64,000 nucleotides of DNA from Isoetes taiwanensis (GCA_021234155.1 JAJEKV010000025.1:18965558-19029557); one strand, 5' to 3'. Shown: positions 1 to 12,200, counted from the first letter of the stretch. Notes: a model not told the origin generated them from the sequence alone. Translations and numbers: made by a program.

Positions 1-1512
1 AGAGCATGGTTGGAATATGTCATGAGTCTAGGTGCTAATTCATGGGATGAAATAGTTAAGAAATTCTTCCAAGATTTGGTAAGCTGCTTGATCCTCAAGA
101 TTTGATCTTTGAGTTGCAAACCTTTCACATTAAACATGGTAAGAGTGTGCATCAGTATGTAGAAAGATTCAATCTTTATCAAATGCCAAATTAATCAAGT
201 ACCTAACCATACTTTGCATCTTGTAGCTTCATTTATCAGAGGTTTGAGCAGCAGACCAAGAATACACAGGAAAATGCTCAAAATTCAAAAGCAAGAAAGA
301 TTTGACACAATACACAAAGCTATTACAAAGGCTACTGAAATTGCTAACATGATTTTCTATCTTCCTGATGATGTGCACTCACCTCATGATCCTTTCTTTC
401 CAGATTATAAGCAAGAGTACATGGGACCTGGACCAGTGCCAATATATGTTGTTCAAAAAGATAAGAAGAAATAAAAAATGGAAGATTCAGAAGGTTCTGT
501 AGCTGATGTCAGGGCTGAAATATCCAAAGTATCTGAAGCATTGGTTGAAGTCACAAAACAACTTCAAGAAATGAAGAGTTCCAGACCCGAGAAGAGGATA
601 TACCCTCCATGTGCTCATTGCTCGAGAAACACACATTCATCAGACTATTGTTGGTATAGACCTTGCACCAAGTGTGGTAACAGAGGGCATTTTGGTAAAG
701 AATGCCCTGTTTATGCTTTTTGCAAAGCAGTAGACCATTATGAAGATAGATGCAGTGTCAAAGAATACTTTGCTAGACATGAAAAATCAAAAACTAATGA
801 ACCAAGTGCTTCTGTTAGATTTGTGCAGGAAATAGAAGAACAAGAAGAAATCATGGTTGTTCATACTAGAGGGATGCACAACACAAAGGATAAAGAACAA
901 GTTCAAGTGAATGAGGAGACCAATGCACCCAGACACAAGGAAAATGAGCCAAAATTTGGTTGTACCTCTTCCCCCTTGTCAAAAATACTTGAAAATGGAT
1001 AAGGAGAGTGAGAATTTTGAATCTTTGCTTAAAAATTCCAAAAGTAGTGTGGATTAGCAGATCTTGCTGAAAATTGCTCCGCCTTATAGAAGAAAGGTTC
1101 TGAATCTAACCAAAGAGGATGAATTTTCTCTCATAAATCACATAGAGGAGCATGTCTTGACTCAAAAAGACTATGATCCAGGAGCTTTTACATGTGTTGC
1201 TAGAATGGGCAAAAAATATTAACCAAAGTGCTGCTAGATGGAGGATCATCATTCAATGTGATGCCTCATCGTATCATGAGATTATGTGGTCTAGAAATTG
1301 ATAAGAAAGCTCCCATGGTGTTAAAATCCTTTTCTAATACTAAAATTAATCCTATGGGAATAGTAAGCAATGTGCCAATCGATGTAGAAGAAATTGTTGT
1401 GGCTGCTAACTTTGTGGTTGTTGCATTTGAAGGGATTGATGAGAAGTCTGACATCTATGATATGCTCTTAGGAAGAAAGTGGTTGTCAACAGTGGATGCA
1501 AGACCTGTGTGG
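1..1512 (+). mobile_element. Ty3/gypsy retrotransposon, gag to protease part, decayed
   Basis: Left part of a Ty3/gypsy element entering from outside the window. Bases 3-80 read like a retrotransposon gag core (AWLEYVMSLGANSWDEIV), then frame changes continue gag to about 474. At 478-1002 a reading frame carries cysteine/histidine knuckles, the clearest being CTKCGNRGHFGKECP (C-x2-C-x4-H-x4-C), which bind the RNA genome in this family. At 1228-1512 an aspartic-protease-like region begins LLDGGSSFNVMP and ends DMLLGRKWLSTVDARPVW; the D-G-G triad replaces the usual D-T/S-G, a variant I have seen in plant Ty3 proteases. Stops and frameshifts between 975 and 1225 show it is dead. The LINE at 1517-5665 cuts the element; the reading resumes at about 5670. 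Confidence 0.85.
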
Positions 1513-1516
1513 TCAA

Positions 1517-1550
1517 GGGAAGGAAGGAAGGAAGGAAGGAAGGAAGGAAG
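1517..1550. repeat. GGAA microsatellite at LINE 3' end
   Basis: Seven or so units of GGAA run immediately beside the Ty3/LINE junction. Because the LINE is on the minus strand, this is a TTCC-type 3' tail. Simple-repeat tails instead of poly(A) are known for several non-LTR clades. Confidence 0.8.
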
Positions 1551-4500
1551 GTTCTTTTATCGTCCGCGGAGGCCTATGGGACTTAAATTACACGGGTGCA
1601 GCAAGCCCGTTGCTACCTGGATTAAAAAACCCTCCCTAGGAGGGAAAAACCGTCGCAGCAACAAGCATGCTGGCAGCTATACAAATATACATATACACAT
1701 GAATTCCCGGCACCTCAGGGTAGGCGCCCGGGGGCAGAGGTGAGTCCGCAGATCCAAAACCTCCTGGAGGTAGGAGCCAAGGGATCGAACTGACGATGTA
1801 CTGAGTAGCTCGTCGCGGGCGCACTGTGTCGTATTCAAGAGAATGTAGCGAGCCCAAATCTGACTATAGGCTGGACAGCTCTGAAAGGCATGGCTTTCAT
1901 CCTCAACAACCCCCAGCGGGCAACACTGACAAAGCCTGTCCTGGCGCGGCTCTCCAACCCACCGACTCGTCTCAAGCCGAAGATGATGGGCCCCTGTTCG
2001 AATGGACGCCGATGATCCCGGCGCTTCTTCATGGGCAACCGGGAATGCGTAGAGCCAGGGGCCTCAAAACCGTGGTGGGGTTTATGTGTTTGTTTGTAGT
2101 GTGCCATCTTTACCGTTCCGTGAGCATGGTGGTTCCAGAGCTTCCCCAGAAACAAGAGTCCAAGTACCCCCAAAATTATCCCTACGGGTTCTGTAGGCAC
2201 TGGACGCACCTATGTCGTCTACGCTCCAAAGACGCCCGACCACCGGGCTCTCTTTGTCCTTCCAACAAGCCCCGAAGTCGCTATAAGCTCATCGCCACAC
2301 AACGTAAGCTGCGCGGAGCCGAAAGTGTCGCCCATGCCGCCACATTCGGAAATAAACAATGTGTCTATCGAGGGTCGCATGTCGCGGGGCATGAATCATG
2401 TCTCCGCAACAAGATCCGATATGGAACCGAGGGCTTGACCCCAAGTGCCCGCTGGCCAAAAATGCCTTCTGGACCTGCTCTAAGTCGCTTTCAAGTCGCC
2501 AAAGACACCACCGGGCCCCACACCTCAATTCCCCATACAAAAGAACTGCCCCATCGCCGGAATAAATGTGACTCGGTGGCCCCAAATACAAATGACTCGC
2601 CTGACTATTGTTTTGCATTGCGCATAACGCCTTCCAACCCTGCGGTCACCACAAGGCTTAATGGATGCATCCCAATACATTGAGGACGGAAATTCCACCC
2701 CTAGGTACTTGTAGCTGGGTGTGACCTCTACCATCTGCCCCTGATAAGTGAGCGCCGGAGGTGCTGGATGACGTGAGGAGGATATGAGGACCGCCTTAGT
2801 CTTGGCCAGGTTGACATGCATGTCCGTCGCCTGGCAGAATGCGTCCAGGGCATCTAGATGTGCCTGCATGCCCTTTGGTGTATGGGCCAAGAGGTCCACA
2901 TCATCCGCATAGATGAGCTGCCGGATGACCTCGTGCAAGAGCTATATACCGTCCCTCCCATTGGCAGCAAGCCAGGCTTCCAAATGGTCAATGTAAAGTC
3001 CAAAGAGTGTGGGTGAGAGAGGACAATCTTGCCTAACTCCAATGCTACCGGGTAAATGATCGGTCCTTCCGGTTGCATGCGGCTGTCGCCAGATACCGTC
3101 ACTACGCTCGCGGATCCATAAGGAGCCCCAGATGGTGCAATCTCACCCACAACTTTTCCCGGAGTACTGTGTCGAAAGCTTTTGCAAAGTCCACAAAATA
3201 GCGATCTGGTCCTCCCGACGGTTCCTCGGCCGTCCTCGACCACGCCCCGAGTGTGAAGATGTGATCAATGGTCGAATGTCCGGTCGAAGCCCTGGGTAAG
3301 TGCCCCGACTTCGCCCTCTACCCATCCGTTTACTCAATGTCGAGAATGCCCACAATATAGCTTGGCAAACACCGAAATGGGGCCATGATAGTTCTAGAAT
3401 TGGTCCGACAGCAGGTGGGTCCCCGCCTTGTAGATCTGAACAACCCCCGCTTGTGGTCCATGACCGAAAAACCCTCTTGCAAATACCGCTGGAACAATGT
3501 AGCAAGGAGGGCACCATGGCCGCCCCGCCCCACTTGACCAACTCCGCTGTCCGCCTAAGCCGCCAGCTTTCCCATTAGCCAGCGCCGCAGCCCCTTCGAC
3601 ATCTTCTTCGCGGATCACCACGCAGGCCATGTTATGGGGCACATCTCGTCCCCGTTCCTGGGATCATAAAGCTTTGCTCCCATTGCACCGCACCGATGTT
3701 CCTCGAGGGTCGCGGCTGGCCCGCAGCAACCCCGCGCCGTTAAAGTTCTGGGTGGCCCAAAGAGGGTCAACATTTCTCCTTGGTGCCTTGCCGTACATTG
3801 CCTTTGTTTCCTTGAGGAAGGTACCGTAATGGTCTGGTGGCCCGAGCTCGCGTGTCTCCATCCACGCGATGAGGGGAGGCGCGTTTGCGTTCCTTACACT
3901 CGGGCATCAAACCGGGTATTCTGTACAGGAAGGTTCGCGACCTCGATCTCGGCGTGAGGGAGGTCTCCCAAAGCACATGCGCCTGCTCGAGGAGCTCAAC
4001 CGGGGTCTGGTTTCTTTGCTCCGGGCCAGGCCTTGACTGTCGGGAGGGCCTGCGAGCATGTCGGGCCAGAACCCTCCGCCTGCTCATAATCCAAAGCGCA
4101 CAGGAGGTCGGCAAAGTATCAAGCACGAGGGGGCCGTGAACCCGCCGGCGGCTTCACATAGAGTGGGAGGTGATGCGAATTCGGCCTCCTCCCCCATCGG
4201 CCCGCGTGCCGACGTGAAAATGGCTGACAAGGTGTACATCCCCGCACGCGGCCACTATGACATAATCTACGCACACTAGTTCCGGGCGCCGATTGTTCTC
4301 GTACGCAGCGTACCCGCGGGAAGAGGGCCATTGTGGTAGGCCATTGCATATGAGCAAGTCAAAGATACCGCGACATCGAGAGCAATTGTCTGGCGGGCGG
4401 GTGATCCGGGTCGTCATCCGAAAAGCCGTGGTGCAAGCCGCCTCGCGGACGCAACTACGCGATGTCATCCGCGAGGGGTCCAAACCGCATGGCCTGCTCC

Positions 4501-5665
4501 ACCCCACCCGCCGCATTGAAGTCTCCAAGGAGCATGACTCGCCCATCCGCTTGGCCGATGTATGTCATCATATAGATCGACATACCGGGTCCATCCCCGC
4601 CTACCTCCCGGCTATGATAGAAGGGACTCTCTCAGATGGGGAAAGTAGCAAGCGCCTAGGAAGAGAGGATCTCCGCCCGGTGGTGCACTCGATCCACAAG
4701 TAGCGGTTATGTCCGGCTTGGTCTTCGAGGGAAACCAAATGTGCCAAGGCTACCCTAAAGAAGAGTGTGCAACCCCATCATGCCCACGCCTCCCCTACAA
4801 CCATTGAACACCGAAAAATGCCGGTACCGCCGACGGGCAGCTCGTGGGTTTGGTGTTCCCATGTCTCCATGAGGAAGATGAGGTCCATGTCCACAGCTCA
4901 TCGAATTGAGGCTATCGCCCTTCTCGCCACGGAAACCCCCGATAGTTCCGCATCACCACCCCGAGGCACAATTCCTATTGAGCTGCTGCGTATGCTTGTG
5001 TAGTGTGTGTCACGGATGGACCAAAGAAATGGAGCGACGGGAAAGTTACGGGGCGTACTTCGACAAGCGTAAGCCGAGGCGCCAGGGCGATTTGGCCGAA
5101 ATGGAGCATCCGAAGAGATAGGCGTTGCGGAGGATCGGGAGCAGAGGCGGCGGGGTGGTCGAGGTGCCTGCAGCATTTGGTTGGATCATGCCCCCGACTC
5201 GGCCGAACTCCCTCCCCGCGGCCTCCCGCTGCTGCGCGAGTAAGATCCCGCCACATACGTAGATGTGCCCTTCAAAGAATTGCCCCCGCCGCAGTATGGC
5301 CTCTCGAACTCGCGGCATCCGCGAATCGCGGAACACCACGACTCACCGCGGGCTCGGTGCCGGACTCACACCGGCTGGTCGCGATAACCTGAACAGTCCC
5401 GACCAGAAACGCCATGCGCCCAAGGATCCGTGGTGTGTATCTTCCGGTGAGATTCTCTCCCGCCTCTTCCCAAGCAGCCACTTAACTACCAAAGTTGGGT
5501 CTGCCGCCGCAAGGCCACGGAGCTCGGGCCGTCCGGTGCGTGAGGGCACAGCCCACTGCCCGGGTGGCGGCACGCGCGTGATGATGGTGCTGGCAGGGGG
5601 CTGCGCGCACCCTACATGCTCAGTTGACCACAGTGACCCCGATTGACGTCTTGCAGTGTACCATA
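1517..5665 (-). mobile_element. GC-rich non-LTR retrotransposon (LINE), nearly full length, inactivated
   Basis: A block much richer in GC than its flanks, coding on the minus strand. Reading 5' to 3' on that strand: an endonuclease/exonuclease/phosphatase domain from about 4965 (NYRG, DLIFLMETW) with the hallmark LLGDFNAAGG (GDFN at 4515-4526) and a VDYVIV box near 4250; then reverse transcriptase with motif A YFVDFAKAFD near 3165-3200, QDCPLSPTLFGLYID near 3010, and the catalytic YADD at 2900-2911; then a C-terminal zinc-knuckle region near 1850-1990. Frames shift many times, so no intact polyprotein remains. The 3' end abuts a GGAA repeat at 1517-1550. It sits inside the Ty3 element: flanking Ty3 sequence can be joined as ARPVW...SNGKKKGSLYNK, with only TCAA shared at 1513-1516 and 5666-5669 as a possible target duplication. 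A second copy of its 3' part lies at 61080-61695. Confidence 0.88.
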
Positions 5666-5669
5666 TCAA

Positions 5670-6353
5670 ATGGCAAAAAAAAAGGATCTCTTTATAATAA
5701 GGTGGGAGAATTTGAAGCTCTAAACTTCAAGAAGATATCTTAGTGCCAAATCCCTGTGGAGAATATGAGCTTGCTACATCTGAGCAAGTACCAGAGCCAA
5801 AACTTTCTATTGAGGTGAATTTGCCTAAAACTGAGAGCTTTGCTTATTTATGGTTTGATGGTGGTGTTTCAAAAAGATTGTGTAGCCTCCTCTACTGCAA
5901 TTCTCAGGGACTCTTCAAATAGATTGCTTGCCAAGGTAGGGAGGATTTTTCCTAATATTACTTCCAACATGGCAGAATATAGAGCACTGATAGAAGGACT
6001 GCAAGAAGCTAAGAATCTAGGTATGAACAATATTGTCATTTTTGGTGATTCACAATTTTTTTGCAGACAGGTGTTGGGAGAGTATCAAACAAAAAATGAA
6101 GATATGATCTTGCTGAGCGACAAAGCTCTGGAAGAATTAGCAATCTTTGAGTCTTGGAAATTGTGCCATGTGCCAAGTGAGCAAAATTGTGAAGCAGATG
6201 CACTGTGCAGAAGTGTCCTACTTGAACATCTGGTTGATGGAGCAATAAAAGAGGAAGATTTAGAAAGAGATGACCTGCAGAAACTTTACACAATCTTGGT
6301 AATTAATGCAAGTGAAGAAAAACAGGTAAAAGAGGTAATATGTAGCAAAATAA
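5670..6353 (+). mobile_element. Ty3/gypsy linker and extra RNase H domain (archaeal-like type), frameshifted
   Basis: The Ty3 reading resumes after the LINE. Residues YLWFDGGVSK (about 5844-5873) hold the first catalytic aspartate; a frameshift follows, then the 5840-6376 frame gives NMAEYRALIEGLQEAK (catalytic Glu), IFGDSQ (Asp) and HVPSEQNCEADAL (last Asp). All four acidic positions of an RNase HI fold are visible across the two frames. This is the plant/archaeal-like RNase H seen as a second RNase H in Tat-type Ty3 elements. Here it lies upstream of the reverse transcriptase, after the protease. RNase H degrades the RNA strand of the RNA/DNA hybrid during reverse transcription. The copy is a pseudogene. 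Confidence 0.8.
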
Positions 6354-6779
6354 CAGGGGGTTCTAGGGGGATTTGATATGGATGTAAAAAATAACAATTC
6401 CTGAAACCATAGACCATATAACCATAAAACAATTGAATAGGTTCTTATAAAAAAAAAACATAGATTCAAGATAAAAAATAATCACATTAGCTCACTTGGT
6501 ATATTGGTTAAAGTAGTCTTATTAGAACATTGAGTTATTTTGATAGGGGTTCGAGCCCCCGTATTTCGTATTTTAAACTCTTAGGCAAAGTCGTATATAG
6601 GTTCGATATTCCCTCAAAACCTTAGGCGAAATCGTATTTCATATTTCAAAATCATAGGCGCCTCCAATCATAAATGACTATAAGCGAAACGAGAGGTGCT
6701 AACAGGCTCCAACATATGATCTGGGTCGTAGGATCGACGAATCCGACGACTGTGGTAGTCCAGGGTGCACCTCGTTTAG
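6354..6779 (+). mobile_element. 426-bp SINE-like insertion with 17-bp target duplication
   Basis: The Ty3 coding sequence is broken by a 426-bp non-coding block flanked by a perfect 17-bp direct repeat (6337-6353 and 6780-6796, AATATGTAGCAAAATAA). Inside it, a tRNA-like RNA polymerase III promoter is visible: A-box-like TTAGCTCACTTGG at 6487-6499 and B-box GGTTCGAGCCCC at 6548-6559. There are no terminal inverted repeats. Long variable target duplications are typical of LINE-mobilised SINEs. The tRNA-like head starts about 125 bp inside the element rather than at its end, so this may be a composite. Confidence 0.78.
6487..6560 (+). promoter_or_regulatory. tRNA-like A and B boxes (pol III promoter) of the SINE-like insertion
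   Basis: A-box-like and B-box-like sequences are about 50 bp apart, as in tRNA-derived SINEs. I cannot fold a complete cloverleaf with acceptor stem and anticodon arm, so this is not called as a tRNA gene. Confidence 0.6.
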
Positions 6780-7880
6780 AATATGTAGCAAAATAATATA
6801 AAAAGGGACAAGATAGAACATTATATGTTGGAGACTTGTTCAAAGAGAAAGATGAATCTTTTGTTGCTAGATTCTTTGATGAATGGAAATATATGTTTGC
6901 TTGGGATTACAATGAATTGATTGGACAAATGCGTGTGTGAATTTGAAATAAAAATTGAAGAAGGCATGAAACCTGTTATTCAAAAACTGAGAAGAATAAA
7001 TGCATTTCTGCTTAGCCTGATCAAAGAAGAATTGTACAAAATGAGAGATGCTAGTGTGATTTCAGAGATAGTAATCGAGAATGGTTGTTTTCTAGTTGAA
7101 AAGAAGAACAAAAAAATTATAATTTGCATTGACTATAGAGATTTGAACAAGGCAACCATCAAAGATTATAATCCTTTGCTTTTCTTGGAGGAAGTGTTGC
7201 ATGTTGTTGCACGTAAAGAAATCTATTCTTTCTTGGATGGTTTTTTAGGATTTAATCAAATAAGCATCAAAGAGGAAGATCAGTCTAAAACCTCTTTTAT
7301 CACACTATGGGGAATATTTGCAATGAAAAGATGCCTTTTGGACTTATGAATGCATCAGCAACATTTCAGAGAGCTATGGATACTATTTTCAAGAACATGC
7401 CTCCCACAGCATTTAGAGTTTTTCTAGATGATCTATGTCTAAGTACTTCTAGCAAAGATCACTTTGCTTATCTGACCAAACTATTCAAGAAAGGAGGTGT
7501 GAGCCTAAATCCCAAGAAATGTGTATTCTTATGCTCAAAAGAGGATTTGCTGGGACATGAAGTGTCTACCAAAGGTATCCAAGTTGCTGAGAATAAAATA
7601 GAGGCCTTGAAGAAGCTTGCTCCTCCCAAAATACTCAAGCAAGTGAAAAGCTTCTTAGGTATGACCAGTTTCTTAAGAATGCATGTTCTTCACTTCTCGC
7701 ATACTATAAGTTCTATTTCTAATCTCGAAAACGTTGGAAATTTTTCAAATGAAAGCAAGCACATATTGGTTGATTGGAATGAAACATGTCAAGAATCCTT
7801 TGACAAGATTATAGATGCTATATAACACTCTATTTTGCTAAAACCACCAGACTTCGAAAGTCAAGCACATGTGTCTATGT
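6780..7880 (+). mobile_element. Ty3/gypsy reverse transcriptase and start of RNase H, frameshifted
   Basis: After the second target-duplication copy the Ty3 polyprotein continues: WKYMFAWDYNELIGQM is the usual N-terminal lead of plant Ty3 RT. The frame 6921-7349 holds YRDLNKATIKDYNP and SFLDGFLGFNQI (motif A Asp). A frameshift at about 7310-7345 leads to 7307-7825 with MPFGLMNASATFQRAMD and the catalytic box VFLDDL, where Phe replaces the usual Tyr of YxDD. WNETCQESFDKI near 7770 begins the canonical RNase H, which is lost after a stop at 7823 and a few more matching residues (SILLKPPDF). No integrase was found downstream, so the element is truncated or further rearranged. Confidence 0.9.
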
Positions 7881-8886
7881 GAACATGTGCCCTTCTTTGA
7901 AGTGAAGTCCAACTCACCTTAACATACATTGCAGCAAGTCTTTGCTGTATTTTCACAAAGAAAAATTGTGTCAACAATTTTTCTATCGTTCCTTTGCTTT
8001 GTGCACCACATTTCTTTGGCTTCTGCCACTGGTTAGTATACATTTGCATTGTCTACCACATGTTTTGGCTTATGCCTTGGTCAGTATACATGTATCTTGG
8101 CCAAATCTCATCTTCATGACATTGATACTCAAGACTTTTTAGATGACCATCATGATGTCTTGATTAATGCAGAAGAAGAAACATGATCTATATAGCGTTT
8201 TCAACCATTCAAATACATTAAGATTTAGTTTCCAGAAGTGTATATGCACATGGCTCGAGGGAAAAAAGCTATTGACAAGAAAGGCAACTGACAATATTTT
8301 GATATACTTATTAGTTTAGATTTCACTGCATATAAGCTTTTACGTATGCCAATAATTCTGTAGTTCAGATAATTGGGAAGAGATTTTCCATGCTATGAAA
8401 TTATGCAACATACTTATTTGAATTGTATGTTCACCCAACTATTCTCACAACCTTTCCATTCTGCTCAAATATCAGGCACTATTAATAGCAACATCTATTT
8501 TTCCACAAAGCATTTGATTATTTTATTTCAAAAACTTTGCATGTTGCCTTTTAAGAAAAGGATTTGCTAGCATATTTTTAATATTTTGAAATCTATATCC
8601 CAAAGAACCTTTTCCAAAAGTTTTAGAACTTTCACATCCATGTTCTTTAAATTGTCAATTCCGTTAGACAAATTGATCATGAATAGCTTGCATAGGAATG
8701 GCTTTAAAGAGATCAAGTCATGCAACCCAATAGCCCACAATTATGGGAAGGTTGTTTTAATGTATCCAACTCCAATATACAATATAATCCAAACTCCAAT
8801 TGCTAATGCATAGAAGACATTTGAATTTTATTTATGAAATGAAATTCTTTGCGCCATTTCTTTTTAATTTTTTTCTCAACGAAAGA

Positions 8887-8914
8887 CCCAGCAATGCTGG
8901 GCATTTTTTCTAGT
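8887..8914 (+). mobile_element. Helitron-like 3' terminus (hairpin plus CTAG|T)
   Basis: A GC-rich palindrome CCCAGC-AAT-GCTGGG (8887-8901) is followed 8 bases later by CTAG and a T (8910-8914). Helitrons end with a short hairpin about 10 nt before CTRR and insert into an AT dinucleotide. The body would extend to the left. I could not identify the 5' TC end or any Rep/helicase coding sequence. Confidence 0.5.
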
Positions 8915-9083
8915 ATATTATAATCTCAAATCATTAAATGCAATGGTTCTATGGCAACATAGAACCATTATTCTTGGTAAGACGAAAATAGCTCGAACCT
9001 TTTTTCCTCTATATATTACTTGCGTTTCTAGTTCTTTACATCGGTCTTCCTCTTGAGCATTTTCCTTTCTTTTTTGTCTCTCT

Positions 9084-9167
9084 TGTGCTTCTAATTTTTT
9101 CTCCTATTTGGGTCCTTAGTTATGTTGTGCTTCTGGTTTTTTCTCATATTTGGGTCCTTAGTTATGT
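9084..9167. repeat. 42-bp tandem duplication
   Basis: Two adjacent near-identical 42-bp units starting TGTGCTTCT, at 9084 and 9126. Confidence 0.85.
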
Positions 9168-9227
9168 AGCTCTTAGTTTATTTTCTAAATGTCTAATTAG
9201 TCTAGTTAGAAAGCTTTTTCGTGTTAG

Positions 9228-9289
9228 TCGAAGAAGATAACTATTTTTCCTTGTCTACTCGAAGAAGATAACTGTTTTTTCTTGTCTAC
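9228..9289. repeat. 31-bp tandem duplication
   Basis: Two adjacent 31-bp units beginning TCGAAGAAGATAACT, at 9228 and 9259, differing at very few positions. Confidence 0.85.
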
Positions 9290-12200
9290 AAGTAGAATAG
9301 TTCTTGCTTTTTAAGGCAAGATTCTAGACTTTGATGACTACTTCATATGGCAAAAATGCTATTTTACTTTTTCCTTCAGGATCTCTTAGCCAGTCCTTCC
9401 GGATCTTTGGCCAAAATTTTTGTGTTACAGTCTCATATTTCTTCTGATCTTCTTGATTTTCTTATCTTCTTGATTTGCTAGATCTGATAAGCTTTTCCAC
9501 CATATAGTCCCATATTTGTTCTATTCTTCTTAACTTGCTCGATTTGATTTAGAGTGTTGCCATGCTTTTCCACCATATGATCTATCTGATTTTCTCATAA
9601 CATCTGGACATAAAAGATTAATAGTATATAGTATCTATTGTTTAAATTTGTTTTTTCCGGTTTGGTGAAAAAGGTTTTTGGTTTTTCTTTTAGCCCAATT
9701 TCCTATGATTCTTGGCATTTCGGTCACCGGAAAATATTTCGGTGATTCCAAAAATCGCTCACACATATTTTAATATGATTTCAAGCTGCGGGTTTTTGGG
9801 GTTCTTTCTTCATTTTTTGCCCCTTTCCATGTGGGCATGCATTGCCACGAAATTTTGCCCCTTTCTGTGCATATCTATGCACCGACAAGTAATATTATCC
9901 ATTTCGAAATGGATAGACGTTCTTCCGGCTTCCAAAACAGGTGCGATTTCATATGTTCTTGCTGATGGGCATGTGAAATTGTGTTTTTTGTTGCAAGAGA
10001 CACTGCAGATCTACTGATTTGGGAGTTTAAATAATTCTGGCTTTTGGTTTGCTTTGGATTTTGCAGAACATAGCTCTAGGAGTCGAACTGGATCCGATAA
10101 CTGCTAGAAGGAAGTACAGGTCAGGTATTCTTTTAACTGAAGTGCAGTCTGTTGCGATTTCTTCGTTTGCCATTTTTTGCCTGATTATTTCTTCTTTGTT
10201 CATATATTATTGCCTCTGCAGAGGTTTCATGTCCTTCATTTTCCAAGAGCAGGGAATAACACTGTTTTTCCCAAGGATTATGGGTTTCCAGAAGAGGATA
10301 ATTTGGTTGCAATAAGAAAGGCTTAACCAGACAGCTGCAAGGCATTTCCAGATGACACTACCATATGTTTGAAAAGAACAATGTGCTGGAGAAGCTTAGA
10401 TATATCCTTAAACTAGATGACATGGGGATTGCAAACCTATCCTCCTTTGCTATATCTGTAAGGTATGAATATCAAACTTCCTTTCCTGCTTATGAAGGTT
10501 CTATTGTGGATGTTTTCCTTTTGGGGACCAGGAGCATCATTCTATTGAGAAGGCAATTACAGTGAATTGTGGTCTCGATCTGAGTTTGGTATTAAACATG
10601 CAATACTGTTGGTGCATATATTGTTAGTAGTGCATGGAATGCAATGGAGTTGGTCGTATGTTGTTTTTTCATGTACTTATTTAAATATCCTGATTTTAGA
10701 TGCTATCTAAGTTTGTGGGAGCACTATCTTAAATACAACATAGACATCCGTTTCACATATATGCAATTTAAGGCAAATTATTTAGAAGATATGCTTTATT
10801 GCAATTCAGTATTTTAATGCCAAGATGTTTTTATTGCAGGTACAAAAGAGTCTTTTAGGTCTTCACTGCCTTACTGGCTATGTAAAAGCAGTAGTCATGA
10901 CTAGAATACGAGATGTATCCAGTATGCATGCAGATGGGTAACCAAAGTTGAAAATCCCATTTTTCAATTTGAAAACTGTTAGATGACAAAGTTGCTGCAA
11001 TAAGAAGTATTGTTTTGCCTCATGATGATTCGTTTTCTAGATGTGGTTTATTGGGGGTCCATAGCTTCCAATGATAGCGGGTGGATGCATGCATGCTGCA
11101 ACTTGCATGCCATAATTGGTAGTAGTAGATCCCAGAGGAGAGATATTGCATGAAAGCTCCAGCTTATGATGCATTGCTTTTAGAAAAGGACCAGAATGAC
11201 ATGGCATATTTGAGATCCAATATTGACAATTGTTTTTCGCGAAGCTTGCATAAAAATTCTATAAAGCTTTTGCATTGTTCACTTCTACAAGATGCATGTA
11301 GAAAGCTCAATTTAGCCTGCCATGTCTGCTCTCTTATGTTATTTCATCCTTAGTTTCTCCAGTTCGAAATGGATCATTTATATAATTGGGCCCTTTCTAT
11401 GTAGATGATCCAGGAAGAATGATTTTCTGCTTCTAAGTCTCTCTGATTGCAATATTTTTATCTGTTGATGGACCTCTTTTGTAGGTGTGATTGTCGTGTA
11501 TGTCACTTAAAGACGACTCGAATTGAAATGATTGCTGCTTTGGTGCAGTGGTGTGTCCAGGTATTTAGTGCTATAGTTATTTGTTGGGTACATTTTCTGT
11601 ACAATATGAAACTTAGATAAATCACCATTTTTGTACTATAATGTTAATCAGAAGCTACTAAATTTGCAGCTTTTTTTTTTGTTTTACTTGAAACAGAAGC
11701 CTTTCAATCAAGTGCTCTGCCTGTGTATCTTTTTGAAGAAGTTATGCTGCGCAACAAGTGGTAAGATTGCTATATAACTTTTATGGCAACAACTTCCTTC
11801 TGAGGAGTTAACGCAATAGCAAAAAACTTATGCAATTGAAGCCTGAATTTTACAAGCCATGGTATACCATCTGATCATGTCTTTATCTGAGGTGCTGTAA
11901 GGAGGCTTGAGCTCATTCAAATTTTCCTTATCAGTTTCTTATTTTTTTTGTTTCGTGAAACGGTTAGCAGGATTTGTAATGCTAATTTATTTCGTTTGTC
12001 TTTAGGATACAGCTGATTCTAAACTATAATTTCTTTGTTTATGTATACCTTAGAGGCTATAGATTATTCGAAAGCAGAGTTGTTGCTAGAGGTATCTGCG
12101 TTAATATCTTCTAGAAGGTCATCTTACCAAATGGAGATACACTCTTTGCAGTATGCAACGACGTTCTTGCATTTGGCTTCTTCACATGTAGATGCATAGA

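Larger units (their letters stand above)
7881..9711. other. Non-coding interval with Helitron-like terminus and small tandem repeats
   Basis: No ORF with recognisable protein content. AT-rich. Holds a Helitron-like 3' end (8887-8914), a 42-bp tandem pair (9084-9125, 9126-9167) and a 31-bp tandem pair (9228-9258, 9259-9289). Confidence 0.6.

Noticed and set aside
1826-2683. A 285-codon plus-strand open frame
   Set aside because: It lies opposite the LINE coding strand in GC-rich DNA, where stop codons are rare. The LINE motifs on the minus strand explain the block.
6487-6560. A tRNA gene
   Set aside because: Only A and B boxes are recognisable; no complete cloverleaf, and it lies within an insertion with a target duplication.
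9084-9289. CRISPR-like repeat array
   Set aside because: Units are adjacent tandem duplicates without spacers, in a plant nuclear context.
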